The notes beneath the pieces were generated by a model. That model was not told where the DNA came from and ran no database searches. It saw only the letters and a list, made by a program, of their open reading frames with translations. The position numbers were made by a program, and so were the translations under genes. From Baffinella frigidus (Eukaryota; Cryptophyceae; Cryptomonadales; Baffinellaceae), in assembly GCA_026770585.1 (NCBI GenBank), contig MU646605.1:427113-452375 (forward strand): a DNA stretch of 25,263 nt. The letters run 5' to 3'. Shown in pieces: positions 12,692 to 20,610 of the stretch (within the stretch, counting starts at the first letter, position 1; every line of letters begins with the position of its first letter).

Positions 12692-15600
12692 CTGGTTCAA
12701 GGTTGGGGGTTCAGGGTTCAGGGTTTGGGGCTTGGGGCTTGGGGCTTGGGGTTGAGGGTTGAGGGTTCAGGGCTTAGGGTTCAGAGTTTGGGATATAGGG
12801 TTGAGGGTTGAGGGTTGAGGGTTGAGGGTTGGGTTTAGGGTGTTAAGGTTTAGGGTTTAGGGTTCCGGGTGGAGAAGGTACTTGAGATGGTCGGGCACCC
12901 TTTGGTTGAGGTGGAGGTACGTTGTTTCTGGGTTCACGGCGGGCCAGTGTGATGCCTTGGGTGCGCCTGCCGAGGGGGGGTCCGGGGATTAGGCGGGTTC
13001 AGGGCATTAGGCGGGGTTAGGCGGGTTCAGGGGATTAGAACGGTTCAGGGGATTGGGCGGGAAGCTTGAGGGGAGAGAGAGGTTGGAACGGAAATATCAA
13101 TTGATACCATCAGGAGCCTGTGAGGCGATTCGGGGGAACGGGAAGAAAGAGTGCGGGTAGAAAGAGAACGCCAGACGGAGAATGTGAACAACGTCAGGAG
13201 CCTGTGGAGCCAATGCGGGGAGGGAAGGCGGAGAGAGTCTAGTTCTGCCTGAGTTTGATTCTGGCGCGTCCTACAGGCTTTCTATCCGCCCTTGTGTCCT
13301 GGCGTTCTGCTCTGAAATACTTTCAAGGACGAGCCAGAATAAAACTCAGGCAGAGCCAGAGAGTGGGGGTCACTTTGGGGATAACCCCAACTCAGGCATA
13401 ACCTAAACCCCACGTAGGCATAGCCGGAGTGACTTTACACAAGTGACGCCGGCTATGCCTGTGGGGTTTATCCCCACGGGTTTATCCCCACAGTCACGTC
13501 AACAGAGGCTGAGCCTGCCCCGTGGGAGAGGTCTAGCTCTGCCTGACTCGGGGTTGGCTGATCGTTTTCACTCCAAACGTTGACAGATTTGCCCTGGAAC
13601 CAAATTCCAGGGAATTGACTTCCGGTCTCGTCAATTTGACGTGACCAAACCGTGTGAGGCAGAGCTAGGAGGTGCACGTGCGAGAAACGTGTGGGAGTAA
13701 GGGCGGGGTTGGAGGCAGACCCTTGACGTTATGAGCCTCGCGTTGCTCCTTGCTCGGCACCCACCCGGCCACCTGCCACCCCCATAGAGCCTTTCCGTCA
13801 CCTACGAACTAATCGCGATGAATATTTGTGATAAATACGATTTGGCAACGAAGCTTACTACGCTTCTGGAGCTTCCGGTGACGTCCGTGAAGTAATTTTC
13901 GTTGCACAACGGGTTAGAGATCCCCGAAATCGTATTTATGATAAATTCACGTCCGGATGAGATCATGCCACGGTCCATCCTGCCCCGCACCATACACGGG
14001 CGCTATTGGAGCTATTGGGTAGTTGTTGAACATAGTACGTCAGCCCAAACGTGAATGTACCCGATGGGCGAAACACCGAGATCGAAAAGGTTTGGGGCTC
14101 GGTTTTTATTTTGGGGGGTATAAGGTAGGGGTATGGGGTATGGGGTATGGGGTATGGGGTGTGTGGTTTGGGGTATGGGGTATGGGGTATGGGGTATGGG
14201 TTGTGGGGTATGGGGTATGGGGTGTGGGGCATGGGGTATGGGGTATGGGGTATGTGGTATGTGGTGTGGGGTATGGGGTATGGGGTGGGATGTCTAAGAT
14301 TATAATGGATGGAGGCGTTGGAGACGAATCATAATTCATTGGGTTATTTATGCTGGAGACGACAATGTATCAATTAAAGAGGTGGGTATCGAGGTATTGG
14401 AGCTTTATGAAACACGGGCACCGCGGAGGAGGGAGGTCCATCATTCGAGACCGCACCAGGCCACGGGGAAAGGGGGGGGAAGCGAGGTTTCATAAATAGT
14501 CAAAGACGAGAGCAGGAAGGGAGGCTCGGCACCTGAGCGAGGCGGAAGACGTGGGTGTCGACCGCGAAGTCCGGTCTGCCGAGGTGGAGCAGCAGCACGC
14601 AGCTGATCGTCTTGGGGCCGCACCCTGTCCACAAAACACCCATTGTTGTCAACTTATGGCCGATAACTGCCCCGGTTTCCCCCAAAATCTTGGGAAATTG
14701 ACTTTTGAATAACCCTGGGTGTCGCCGCGAAGTTGGGTCTGCCGAAGTGGAGCAGGAGCACGCAACTGATCGTCTTAGGGCCGCACCCTGTCCACGAAAC
14801 GCCCTTCGAGGGTTATCCCAGGCCTGTTCTTGGAGCCATCGACCCATTTTTGTCAACTTATGGCCGATAAGTGTCCGGGACTCTCCGCCCGTCAACCCGT
14901 CACCTCTCCCGTCTCACACCTCCAAACCACCCTCGCCCCCCCTTCGCCACCTTCATCCGAAAAAGAAAAGAAAAAGCGCGCGTTATCCCAGGCACGTTCT
15001 TGGAGCCATCGACCCATTTTTGTCAACTTACGGCCGATAAGTGCCCCGGTTTCCCCCAAAATCTTGGAAAAAATGACTTTTTAATAACCCCCGAAGGGCC
15101 TTCTGTGGCAAACTCCAACCGCCAACCCGTCACCACTCCCGGCGCACACCTCCACATCACCCTCAACCCCCCATCCGCCAACTTCCTTGCATTCGCGCTG
15201 AAGGGGAAAAAACAAGCGCGCGTGTGGGGCGGGGCTGCTCGCCTGGAAACGCAAGTTGGCGCTTGATCTCGGGAATGGCAGCGTCCCAAAGATGCTGCGA
15301 GACCGCAACGGTTCAGAATAACGATCTCGCCACGCGGATGCGCGTCAAGACAATGTGCGATTTCTAGCTACGTCTCAGTCTATTTGATCTCTCCAATTTG
15401 GTGAGACCGGGCCCTTTTCCGCTCCAGAGTTGAAGGATTTGAACCACGGACCCAGAACGTCAACTTAAGAACAGCCAGCAAACCCGACTGAGGCAGAGCC
15501 AGGATTATGGAATCTGCGAGAAAGGCAGCGCCTTTCGGCAGGCAGGCAGTCGCTTGAAACACTGGAAGGGAGAGCACCTCGAGGGAAATCTCGCCGCGGG

Positions 15601-17379
15601 TCTGGTGGAGCGTCTCGCAGATGTGCTGAATCCGTTGCGCCCGCACCTTTGCCAGCCTGCCTCCCGGAGATCCAGTCAGCCATTTTACAGCAAAAAGCGC
15701 GGAAGCACTCGGCGCAATTACGACGAGGTGCTTTATGCAATGGCATTTATTTATTCGGGCAACGCCCCATATTATCACCCTCATCGTACCCCATCAGCCT
15801 CCCTCGTCTTCCAAAGCTCCCTCTACGCAATGCCCTGCGAGGGTTATCCGGTGCCCATTCTTGGAGCCGTCAGCCCGTGTCTGTCAACTTTTGGTGAAAA
15901 GTGCCCGTGTTCCTCTCAAAATCTTGGGGAAATAACTTTTGAATAACTCCCCAAGGGCCCTCCGTGGACCCGCCCACAGCATCATCAAAAACGCAGCACC
16001 CCTCGCCGCAACGCCACCGTCCAACCCCGCGCGTTGGCATTCGGGAATCACCCAGCGACGCGGATGGTGTCCTCGATCTCCTCGAGGTTCCCCGTGCGCA
16101 CGTCTTCCCAGGTAGGGTACTTCGCTTTCAGCGCTGCGTACGCAGCCTGCTCACACCAGTTCCGTACATCATCATACACCAGGACCGTCAAACAAGTCGG
16201 TTTGAAACCCAGGAAATAGATTTTACTGTACACGACACAGAAATATGTTTCGTGGATTGTCCACGGTCGCGAAACACATTTTTCGGTCGTTCTCCAGAAC
16301 CGCACTCTACAAGGAACCGTGGCAGTCTCCATCGATTGAGGTCTTGGTTCAGAGCAAGGTCCACCGTGACCATCTCGTTCTATCTCCGTTCTACAACAAC
16401 GTGTAGTGTGTGAGAGAACTTCAGATCCGTGTAGTACCAAAACCCCCTTAGGGGGTCTCAGAATGTGGTCACGCTGGTCTTGTAATCAATAAATATCTAT
16501 TTCGGTCGACCTCCTCGCAGGGTTCTCTAAGTGGTGGAATCCATCTACTGGTCCTAGGGTGGGCAGGCGGTGTCTTACGTCGAGGTGCCCACGTGCACAG
16601 CATAGGGGGGAAATCCCCTTGTGCACAGAACATAGAGAGACCTCTCCTAACACCACCACGGCTGGGCTGCTTCTGGTGCAGGTGGCACCGTCGTACGGTT
16701 CGTCGGAGTTAGGGGTTTTGAGTTAGGGTTCAGGGTTGAGGGTGGGGACCGTGCTATTGGCGGCAGTCGTGTTCTGCGAGAGCATCGTGTGGAACAGCGC
16801 GTCAACCACTGGCCCCCTTTTCCCCGCCAGCTGCTCGGCTTTGCCGTGGATCGCGAAAAGCTCCGCGGAAAGCGTTTCACATTCTTCGAGCGTAGGTCTC
16901 GGGAACCCACAGAAGACGTCTCTGGTGCTTCCATCCTCCTTCACCGCGCTGTCCGCTGTCTTCTCTGACTTGACCTGCAGGGACTGAGCGTCAGCGGCTC
17001 ATTGGACAGACTCCAGCCATGCACCTGCTTCTTTAGGCGTGGGCGGCACCGTGCGTCTGCTCTTGATTGGACGCTCGTCCATCCCTCCAGCCCCTCGTCG
17101 CGGCTCCTCCTTGACAACCACTCTGCCTGCAGGCCCTCCCTCCTCCTGTGTGTGCTTCATCACGACGCCAGTCGGCTCCTCCTCCGCCTTGATCAGCCCA
17201 CAGTCCTCGCTAAAAAATGGCTCCTCCTTGACAACCACTCCGCCTGCTGGTCCTCCCTCCTCCCGTGTGGGCAGCACCGTCCGCCTGCTCTTGGATGGAC
17301 GCTCGTCCATCCCTCCCACCCCTCGTTGCGGCTCCTCCTTGACAACCACGCCTCCTTGACAACCACGACGCGGCCTCAT
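12505..17379 (-). CDS. HhH-GPD DNA glycosylase (endonuclease III superfamily), nine exons
   Basis: A base-excision-repair glycosylase, expected to be nuclear, that removes damaged or modified bases. Exons on the minus strand: 17379-17008, 16974-16750, 16146-16052, 15656-15578, 15294-15243, 14624-14533, 13772-13742, 12927-12882, 12691-12505. They give about 392 residues with consistent phases. The match is to the plant HhH-GPD family of the At3g47830 type, judged from memory of its motifs. The core has LSQNTTAANS, then YPTWEDV, DTIRVAGLAKVRAQRI, the hairpin with GCGPKTISCVLLL, the GPD-loop FAVDTHVFRLAQ, GWVP, TYLHLNQRVPDHLKY and LHCNLIAHGR. The Lys of GPKT (about 279) and Asp of VDTH (about 297), the lyase and catalytic residues of endonuclease III, are present. 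The [4Fe-4S] cysteines after HGR are incomplete. Least sure are the first intron and the donors of the 15243 and 13742 exons. It converges with the coiled-coil gene. Confidence 0.85.
12703..12875 (-). repeat. Telomere-like array forming a glycosylase intron
   Basis: On the plus strand GGGTTTAG, GGGTTGA and GGGGCTT units; on the sense (minus) strand CCCTAAA, CCCTCAA and CCCCAAG. It spans the intron 12692-12881 between exons encoding HLNQRVPDHLK and YMLHCNL. Both splice sites carry GTAC, so the exact join is ambiguous but the protein is the same. Here the array is inverted relative to those in the plus-strand gene, keeping the C-rich strand sense. Confidence 0.9.
12882..12927 (-). CDS. Glycosylase exon (TYLHLNQRVPD)
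   Basis: Acceptor GAACCCAG, donor CTCAA/GTACC. It encodes TTYLHLNQRVPDHL, a close match to the conserved TY-HLN--(I/V)PD segment of the plant family. At 46 bases it is easy to miss. Confidence 0.75.
13239..13359. mobile_element. MITE family A, copy 4
   Basis: Ends CTAGTTCTGCCTGAGTTT and AAACTCAGGCAGAGCCAG; the inverted ends continue into ATTCTGGC/GCCAGAAT. Flanked by a perfect 5-base duplication AGAGT (13234-13238, 13360-13364). It lies in glycosylase intron 12928-13741. Confidence 0.75.
13399..13478. repeat. Foldback element between two MITEs
   Basis: CTAAACCCCAC..GGCATAGCCGGAGTGACTT is followed after a few bases by its reverse complement, AAGTGACGCCGGCTATGCC..GTGGGGTTTA. The strand-complement of one arm (GTGTAAAGTCACTCCGG) recurs at 21463-21479, followed by a GTAGTATCCCC block, so this is a dispersed family. 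Confidence 0.7.
13533..13668. mobile_element. MITE family A, copy 2
   Basis: Ends CTAGCTCTGCCTGACTCG and GTGTGAGGCAGAGCTAG. Flanked by a perfect 5-base duplication GAGGT (13528-13532, 13669-13673). It lies in the same glycosylase intron as copy 4. Confidence 0.75.
13742..13772 (-). CDS. Glycosylase micro-exon (GWVP)
   Basis: Acceptor GGTGGCAG, then VAGWVPSKEQ and one base. GWVP is the conserved segment between the GPD loop and TYLHLN. To keep phase with 12927 the donor must be GC (CAAC/GCGAGG) or a less usual site three bases on; the GT at 13730 breaks phase. The following AGACCCTTGACGTTATGAGC also occurs near 6910 as a repeat, which blurs the boundary. Confidence 0.55.
14113..14290 (-). repeat. 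Telomere-like array, GGGGTAT variant
   Basis: About twenty GGGGTAT units with GGGGTGT variants, C-rich (CCCCATA) on the sense strand of the glycosylase, in intron 13773-14532. The unit differs from all other arrays in the window. Open frames across it on both strands are repeat artefacts. Confidence 0.9.
14533..14624 (-). CDS. Glycosylase catalytic exon (GPKT...VDTHVF)
   Basis: Acceptor TGTGGACAG, donor CAG/GTGCCG. It reads CGPKTISCVLLLHLGRPDFA, then VDTHVFRLAQ. It carries the second helix of the helix-hairpin-helix, the catalytic Lys and the catalytic Asp. This exon gave the firmest identification. Confidence 0.85.
14637..15110. repeat. Tandem/nested copies of MITE-like family B
   Basis: A core of TTCTTGGAGCCATCGACCCA, TTTTTGTCAACTTATGGCCG and CCCAAAATCTTGG occurs at 14645-14712 (partial), 14809-14880 (partial) and 14983-15100 (full). 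Outer ends GCCCTTCGAGGGTTAT and AATAACCCCCGAAGGGCC are inverted relative to each other. A ~110-base linker with CGTCAACCCGTCACC is also duplicated. All lie in glycosylase intron 14625-15242. Confidence 0.6.
14715..14787 (-). pseudogene. Decayed copy of the glycosylase catalytic exon
   Basis: On the minus strand, after an acceptor GGACAG, it reads CGPKTISCVLLLHFGRPNFA and then loses one base where the true exon has GTCGACACC. The VDTH motif is therefore destroyed, and the copy stops soon after. It lies 163 bases upstream (in gene sense) of the working exon. Splicing it in would break the enzyme. Confidence 0.75.
15243..15294 (-). CDS. Glycosylase exon before the hairpin, GC donor
   Basis: Acceptor GGTCTCGCAG; it reads HLWDAAIPEIKRQLAFP plus one base, leading into GCGPKT. 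The only donor that keeps phase and length is CCAG/GCGAGC, a GC-AG intron. Confidence 0.7.
15364..15502. mobile_element. MITE family A, copy 3
   Basis: The left end CTAGCTACGTCTCAGTC and right end GACTGAGGCAGAGCCAG are imperfect inverted repeats, flanked by GATTT (15359-15363) and GATTA (15503-15507). The interior resembles copy 1. It lies in glycosylase intron 15295-15577. Confidence 0.65.
15578..15656 (-). CDS. Glycosylase exon (AKVRAQRIQHI)
   Basis: Acceptor GGGAGGCAG, donor GAG/GTGCTC. It reads LAKVRAQRIQHICETLHQTR plus GEISLE after one base. Its phase agrees with both neighbours. Confidence 0.75.
15838..15967. mobile_element. MITE-like family B, copy in glycosylase intron
   Basis: It begins GCGAGGGTTATCCGGTGCC, contains TTCTTGGAGCC, TGTCAACTTTTGG and CTCAAAATCTTGGGG, and ends AATAACTCCCCAAGGGCCC. 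Ends are inverted (GGGTTAT/ATAACTC). Complete in length compared with the 14983 copy. Confidence 0.55.
16052..16146 (-). CDS. Glycosylase exon (YPTWEDV)
   Basis: Acceptor GTGTGAGCAG, donor GG/GTGATT. It reads AAYAALKAKYPTWEDVRTGN plus LEEIEDTIRVA and two bases. It follows directly on LSQNTTAANST in the family alignment. Confidence 0.8.
16394..16496. repeat. Dispersed repeat R2, copy 1
   Basis: GTGTGAGAGAACTTCAGATCC, then a variable part with a stretch of G, then AATGTGGTCACGCTGG and TTGTAATCAATAAAT. The same order occurs at 19731-19828. The AATAAA-like end suggests a retroposed sequence but no A tail was seen. It lies in glycosylase intron 16147-16749, whose far end (16708-16749) is a short telomere-like tract, C-rich in the sense strand. 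Confidence 0.6.
16750..16974 (-). CDS. Glycosylase exon (LSQNTT)
   Basis: Acceptor GTCCCTGCAG, donor ACG/GTCCCC. It starts VKSEKTADSAVKEDGSTRDV; the conserved domain begins with FPRPTLEECETLSAELFAIH and ends in PVVDALFHTMLSQNTTAANS. LSQNTT matches the LS-Q-TTD substrate-binding motif of endonuclease III. Confidence 0.85.
17008..17379 (-). CDS. Glycosylase N-terminal exon with repeated VVKEEP
   Basis: ATG at 17379 is the only in-frame ATG near the start of the open frame; an upstream GTG at 17421 was not used. The sequence is built of diverged repeats: GGVVVKEEPQRGVGGMDERP, GVVVKEEP and RVVVKEEPRRGAGGMDERP, with KSRRTV twice. VKEE (three times) and IKAE fit the sumoylation consensus, a hydrophobic residue then K-x-E, and the KSRR clusters could serve nuclear import; both are inferences. 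The donor is uncertain: GT at 17007 leaves a 33-base intron, a GC donor at 17022 leaves 48. Confidence 0.6.
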
Positions 17380-17890
17380 TTCGGGATCCTGGTTGATGGT
17401 CAAATTAATACTATTTTGCACTAGGTTACTGGTCTTAGTTCGTCCTTTAGGTCCTTAAGGTTTTTAATTTCGAGCCCTCTCTGGACGCCTTAAGTTTATG
17501 GTCCGACGTCATCAGTTCAATAAAAGTCTCATCCCTTTTGCACTCTTAGATTTCTCGTAAAAAATCTATTTTTACGAGAAATCGAGTTTTCTAGGGGGGC
17601 TGAGAAATTTCGAGAAATTTGAAGAGTGCCCTGCACCGGAATCCTGAGATCACATTCGTGAAACAATTTTGAAACTTTTATCTTGAATGTGGTCTCACAT
17701 TTTTCATCGCGACATCGGAAGACCTCTTTTGGAGGGGCGCAAAATGACGTTTTGCCCACAAAAATGTATTCAGTCGCTTTACAAAACTCATCCTGGGGTC
17801 CGATACTATGAAAATGACCCTTCAACTTGAAATCAAATCAAATTGATTTGAGCGTTAACGCGTGTGGATTCTAAAGGGCTCCGACGCGTG
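17380..17890. other. AT-rich region upstream of the glycosylase
   Basis: Clearly richer in A+T than the genes. It contains a perfect 13-base hairpin, TTTCTCGTAAAAA with TTTTTACGAGAAA (17551-17581). A second inverted pair, GAGATCACATTC and GAATGTGGTCTC, lies at about 17646-17695. An open frame on the minus strand at 17529-17825 (with CRDEKCETTFKIKV) resembles nothing known to me. The region must include the 5' end of the glycosylase transcript, but no promoter motif was recognised. Confidence 0.4.
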
Positions 17891-17897
17891 TGACTTG

Positions 17898-17982
17898 CCC
17901 CTGACCCCTAACCCCTACCCCCTACCCCCTAACCCCCAACACCTAACACCTAACACCTAACCCCTAACCCCTAACCCCCTAA
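17898..17982 (+). repeat. Telomere-like array, CCCCTAA variant
   Basis: Units of CCCCTAA, CCCCCTA and ACACCTA on the plus strand. It is not inside any gene that I can identify. Confidence 0.85.
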
Positions 17983-18130
17983 CGTCACGCGTGAACGCTA
18001 ATGCGGGTGGGCACTATAATGGGTCGGTGTTTGACAGTGCTAACGGGATTTTCAAAATTCCGATCTCCTCCCCCCACTGTGTAACCTGGGGGAACCCCTT
18101 ACACATCCACCTCTCTCACTCTCTCGCTCG

Positions 18131-18500
18131 CTGACTTCCGTACATTGGGAGAAACCTCTACATGCGTTTGGTTTGACATCTGTCTCATCTCACACCCCCA
18201 CACAACCCCTCTCACCTTGTGGGGTATTCGTGATTGAAGCTCTTAAACTTCAACCATGGGATACCATGAGCCTCAGAAAGGCTGACTTGGGTTTGGTGCG
18301 TGGGCGAGCGCGCGCCCATGTGGGCAGCCTCAAACACCCCAAGAGAACCACCCACTATCCCCTCTTCACGAGCCTCTGCACTGGAGAGCGAAACGCGATC
18401 CGAAAGCAAAAATGCTTTCTCTGCAGATCCTTTCTACGGAACGGCGTGTCGTTGGGCCATGTTGGGAGAAATTAAAACCTAAAGGACCTAAAGGTTGAAG
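18131..18500 (+). repeat. Inverted large repeat R3, plus copy
   Basis: From GACTTCCGTACATTGGGAGAAA through GATTGAAGCTCTTAAACTTC and CCCCTCTTCACGAGCCTCTG to TTAAAACCTAAAGGACCTAA. It is a diverged reverse complement of 20608-20988. Fragments of its right half recur at about 18745-18905 and, more decayed, at 18940-19030, 19045-19105 and 20375-20475, all with GTTGGGAG. Probably a mobile element, but no coding frame survives. Confidence 0.7.
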
Positions 18501-18502
18501 GT

Positions 18503-18664
18503 TCAATCAAATTGATTTGATTTGAGCACTAAAATCAAATTGATTTGATTTGAGCGCTCAAATCAAATCAATTTGATTTGAGCGCTCATATCAAATCAAT
18601 TTGATTTGAGCGCAAATCAAATTCAATAAGTGTAAATTGATTGATTGATTTGAGCGCTGAAATT
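18503..18664. repeat. Palindromic AT-rich satellite (28-bp unit)
   Basis: Four to five units of AAATCAAATCAATTTGATTT followed by GAGCGCTC. Both parts are palindromic, so the whole array can fold on itself. Single units recur at 17830-17850 and at about 23585-23602. Confidence 0.8.
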
Positions 18665-19425
18665 AAAACCTAAAGGACCTAAAGGAAGACCATACACTGT
18701 TGGGCAAAATTGGCAAAATTAAAACCTGAAGGACCCCAAGAGAGTAAAGACCCCAAGAGAGTCACCCGGTATCCCCTCTTCACGAGCCTCTGCAGTGGAG
18801 AGCTAATCGCGATCCGAAAGCAAAAAAACTTTCTCTGCAGTCCTTTTTACGGAAGGACGTGTCGTTGGGCTACGTTGGGAGAAATCAAAACCTAAAGCAC
18901 CTAAAAGCAAAAATGCTTTTTACAGGGGGGCTTGATGTGATCCGAAAAGAAGCATTATGGCTTTTTTACAGAACCAGTTCCGGTGTCCGTATGTTGGGAG
19001 CTCGAAGAACCTGAAGGACCTAAAGGGAGGGGGTGGAAAGAAAAATGGCTTTTCTGCAGATGAGTTCCAGATTTCGCCTTGGTTGGGAGTTAATGGAACC
19101 TACAGGATCAAAACCCCTGCGCGCCAGCCTCCGCCACGGGGCTGGCTGGGGCAAGAGCGCTGGCGTGCGGCCATGGGACTGAAGATAGCGATACAGGGGG
19201 GCTTGTGAACTTCACTGACGCATCCGGTGACGGCCTGACTGCGTGTCACCGGACCAGAACATTGGAGCTGCAGATCCTAAAACGGATCCGCCGAATTTGG
19301 GGCCCGAATCCTCCCCAGCCGTTTCGCCCACAAGGGGAGCAATTGGAGCCATTTGCACTGGACTCGGAGTTCCCAGCCTAGCGGGGAAAGCTCAGCAGGT
19401 GTCAACTTTCGAGATTGACACCTTG

Positions 19426-19650
19426 ACAAACACTAAACCCTCAACCCTAAATCCTAAACCCTACACCCTAAACCTTCAGCCCTAAACCCTAAACCCTAAA
19501 CCCTAAAACCTAAACCCTAAAACCTAAACCCTGAACCCTGAACCCTAAAACCTCAAACCTAAACCCTGAATCCTGCACCCTAAACCCTAAGACCGTCAAC
19601 CCTAAACCCTACACCCTGACCCCTAAACCCCCTTGAAACCTCAAACCTAA
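19426..19650 (+). repeat. Telomere-like array (CCCTAAA, CCTAAAA)
   Basis: A mixed array of CCCTAAA, CCCTGAA and CCTAAAA. The flank AACACGTGAAATCCAACATTG resembles AACCCATGAAATCCAACACT after the array at 21021-21275, so array and flank may have been copied together. From 19200 to 19425 no gene is recognised. Confidence 0.85.
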
Positions 19651-19730
19651 ACACGTGAAATCCAACATTGTCCTGTTCTCCAAGACGGGGTCGTTAGCGC
19701 CTTGGTTTTTGTTTTCAATTGTACAACAAA

Positions 19731-19828
19731 ATACAGTGTGCGAGAGAACTCCAGATCCATAAGGCACACAAACAACCGCAGGGGGGCTTAGAACGTGGTC
19801 ATACTGGTGCTGTAATCAATAAATTCAT
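19731..19828. repeat. Dispersed repeat R2, copy 2
   Basis: Shares GTGTGCGAGAGAACTCCAGATC, GAACGTGGTCATACTGG and TGTAATCAATAAATT with 16394-16496 in the same order. It is followed by an AT-rich stretch to about 20100. Confidence 0.6.
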
Positions 19829-20115
19829 ACAGTTTCAAAAGTATAAAAAAGTAGGCTTGCCGAATTTTGTCATTGCGTCAAAAAAAATATTCTCATTTCA
19901 ATCAAATTTACTACACAAGTTGACTCATTTTGTTAAACCTAATTTGCTTTTCGACCGAAAAAGGTGTCGACTAATGAGAGACCCACTCTAGACCCCCAAA
20001 GTAGCAAATTAGAGGGCAAATGTCCCCTTTCCCGAATTTTGGGATTCATCCAATGCATTCTTCCTCGATTGACTTTATGATTTTACCGCGGCCGAACGTT
20101 CTCTCATCAAAATGA

Positions 20116-20442
20116 TTGACTTTCGATTGCGGGTTTTCCGTTTCTCGGGTAATTGTACGAGACGTCGCCCGAAATCGAGCAGCCTGCGGCGCAAAAAAAC
20201 AGATAAAAACGTTTGAAAAGTCAATCGGAAAGAAATGGGTTCTTCCCGAGTTGGAAGCTGTAGAACCACTCCCAACTTGGAAAGAAATCAAGCTTGATGA
20301 TGAAATGACCTGTTTGACCATCAAAACCGGACGGCGGGCTGAGAGGAAGCATACCGGTAAAGGTACCAGTGTCAGCCTGTGTTGGGAGCTCGAAGAAACT
20401 TACGGGCTTAAAAAAAAGAACGAATGGCTTCCCCGCAGATGA
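20116..20442 (+). CDS. Hypothetical open frame in an AT-rich island (doubtful)
   Basis: Open for about 108 codons, with a plausible mixed composition (KTFEKSIGKKWVLPELEAVE, then PLPTWKEIKLDDEMTCLTI). The first in-frame start is TTG. The last third runs into a fragment of repeat R3, so if this was a gene it is truncated. No family was recognised; it may be a relic of an inserted element. Confidence 0.2.
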   Translation: MTFDCGFSVSRVIVRDVARNRAACGAKKQIKTFEKSIGKKWVLPELEAVEPLPTWKEIKLDDEMTCLTIKTGRRAERKHTGKGTSVSLCWELEETYGLKKKNEWLPRR

Positions 20443-20479
20443 GTTCCAGTGTCAACATATGGTGGGAGTTGACAGAAAC

Positions 20480-20610
20480 CACAAACCTAATCCCCAAACC
20501 CTGAACCTTGAACCCTGAACCCAACCCAAACCCCTAAAACCAAAACTCTGAAACATAAACCCTGTACCCTAAACCCTAAACCCTGAAACCCTAAACCCTA
20601 AACTCCTTTA
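20480..20610 (+). repeat. Telomere-like array (CCCTAAA/CCCTGAA)
   Basis: A short mixed array. It directly abuts the TTTAGGTCCTTTAGGTTTTA end of the inverted copy of repeat R3. Confidence 0.8.

Noticed and set aside
14023-14339. Frames of Gly/Val/Tyr or Pro/Tyr/His repeats
   Set aside because: Products of the GGGGTAT array; the glycosylase exons on either side show that this is an intron.
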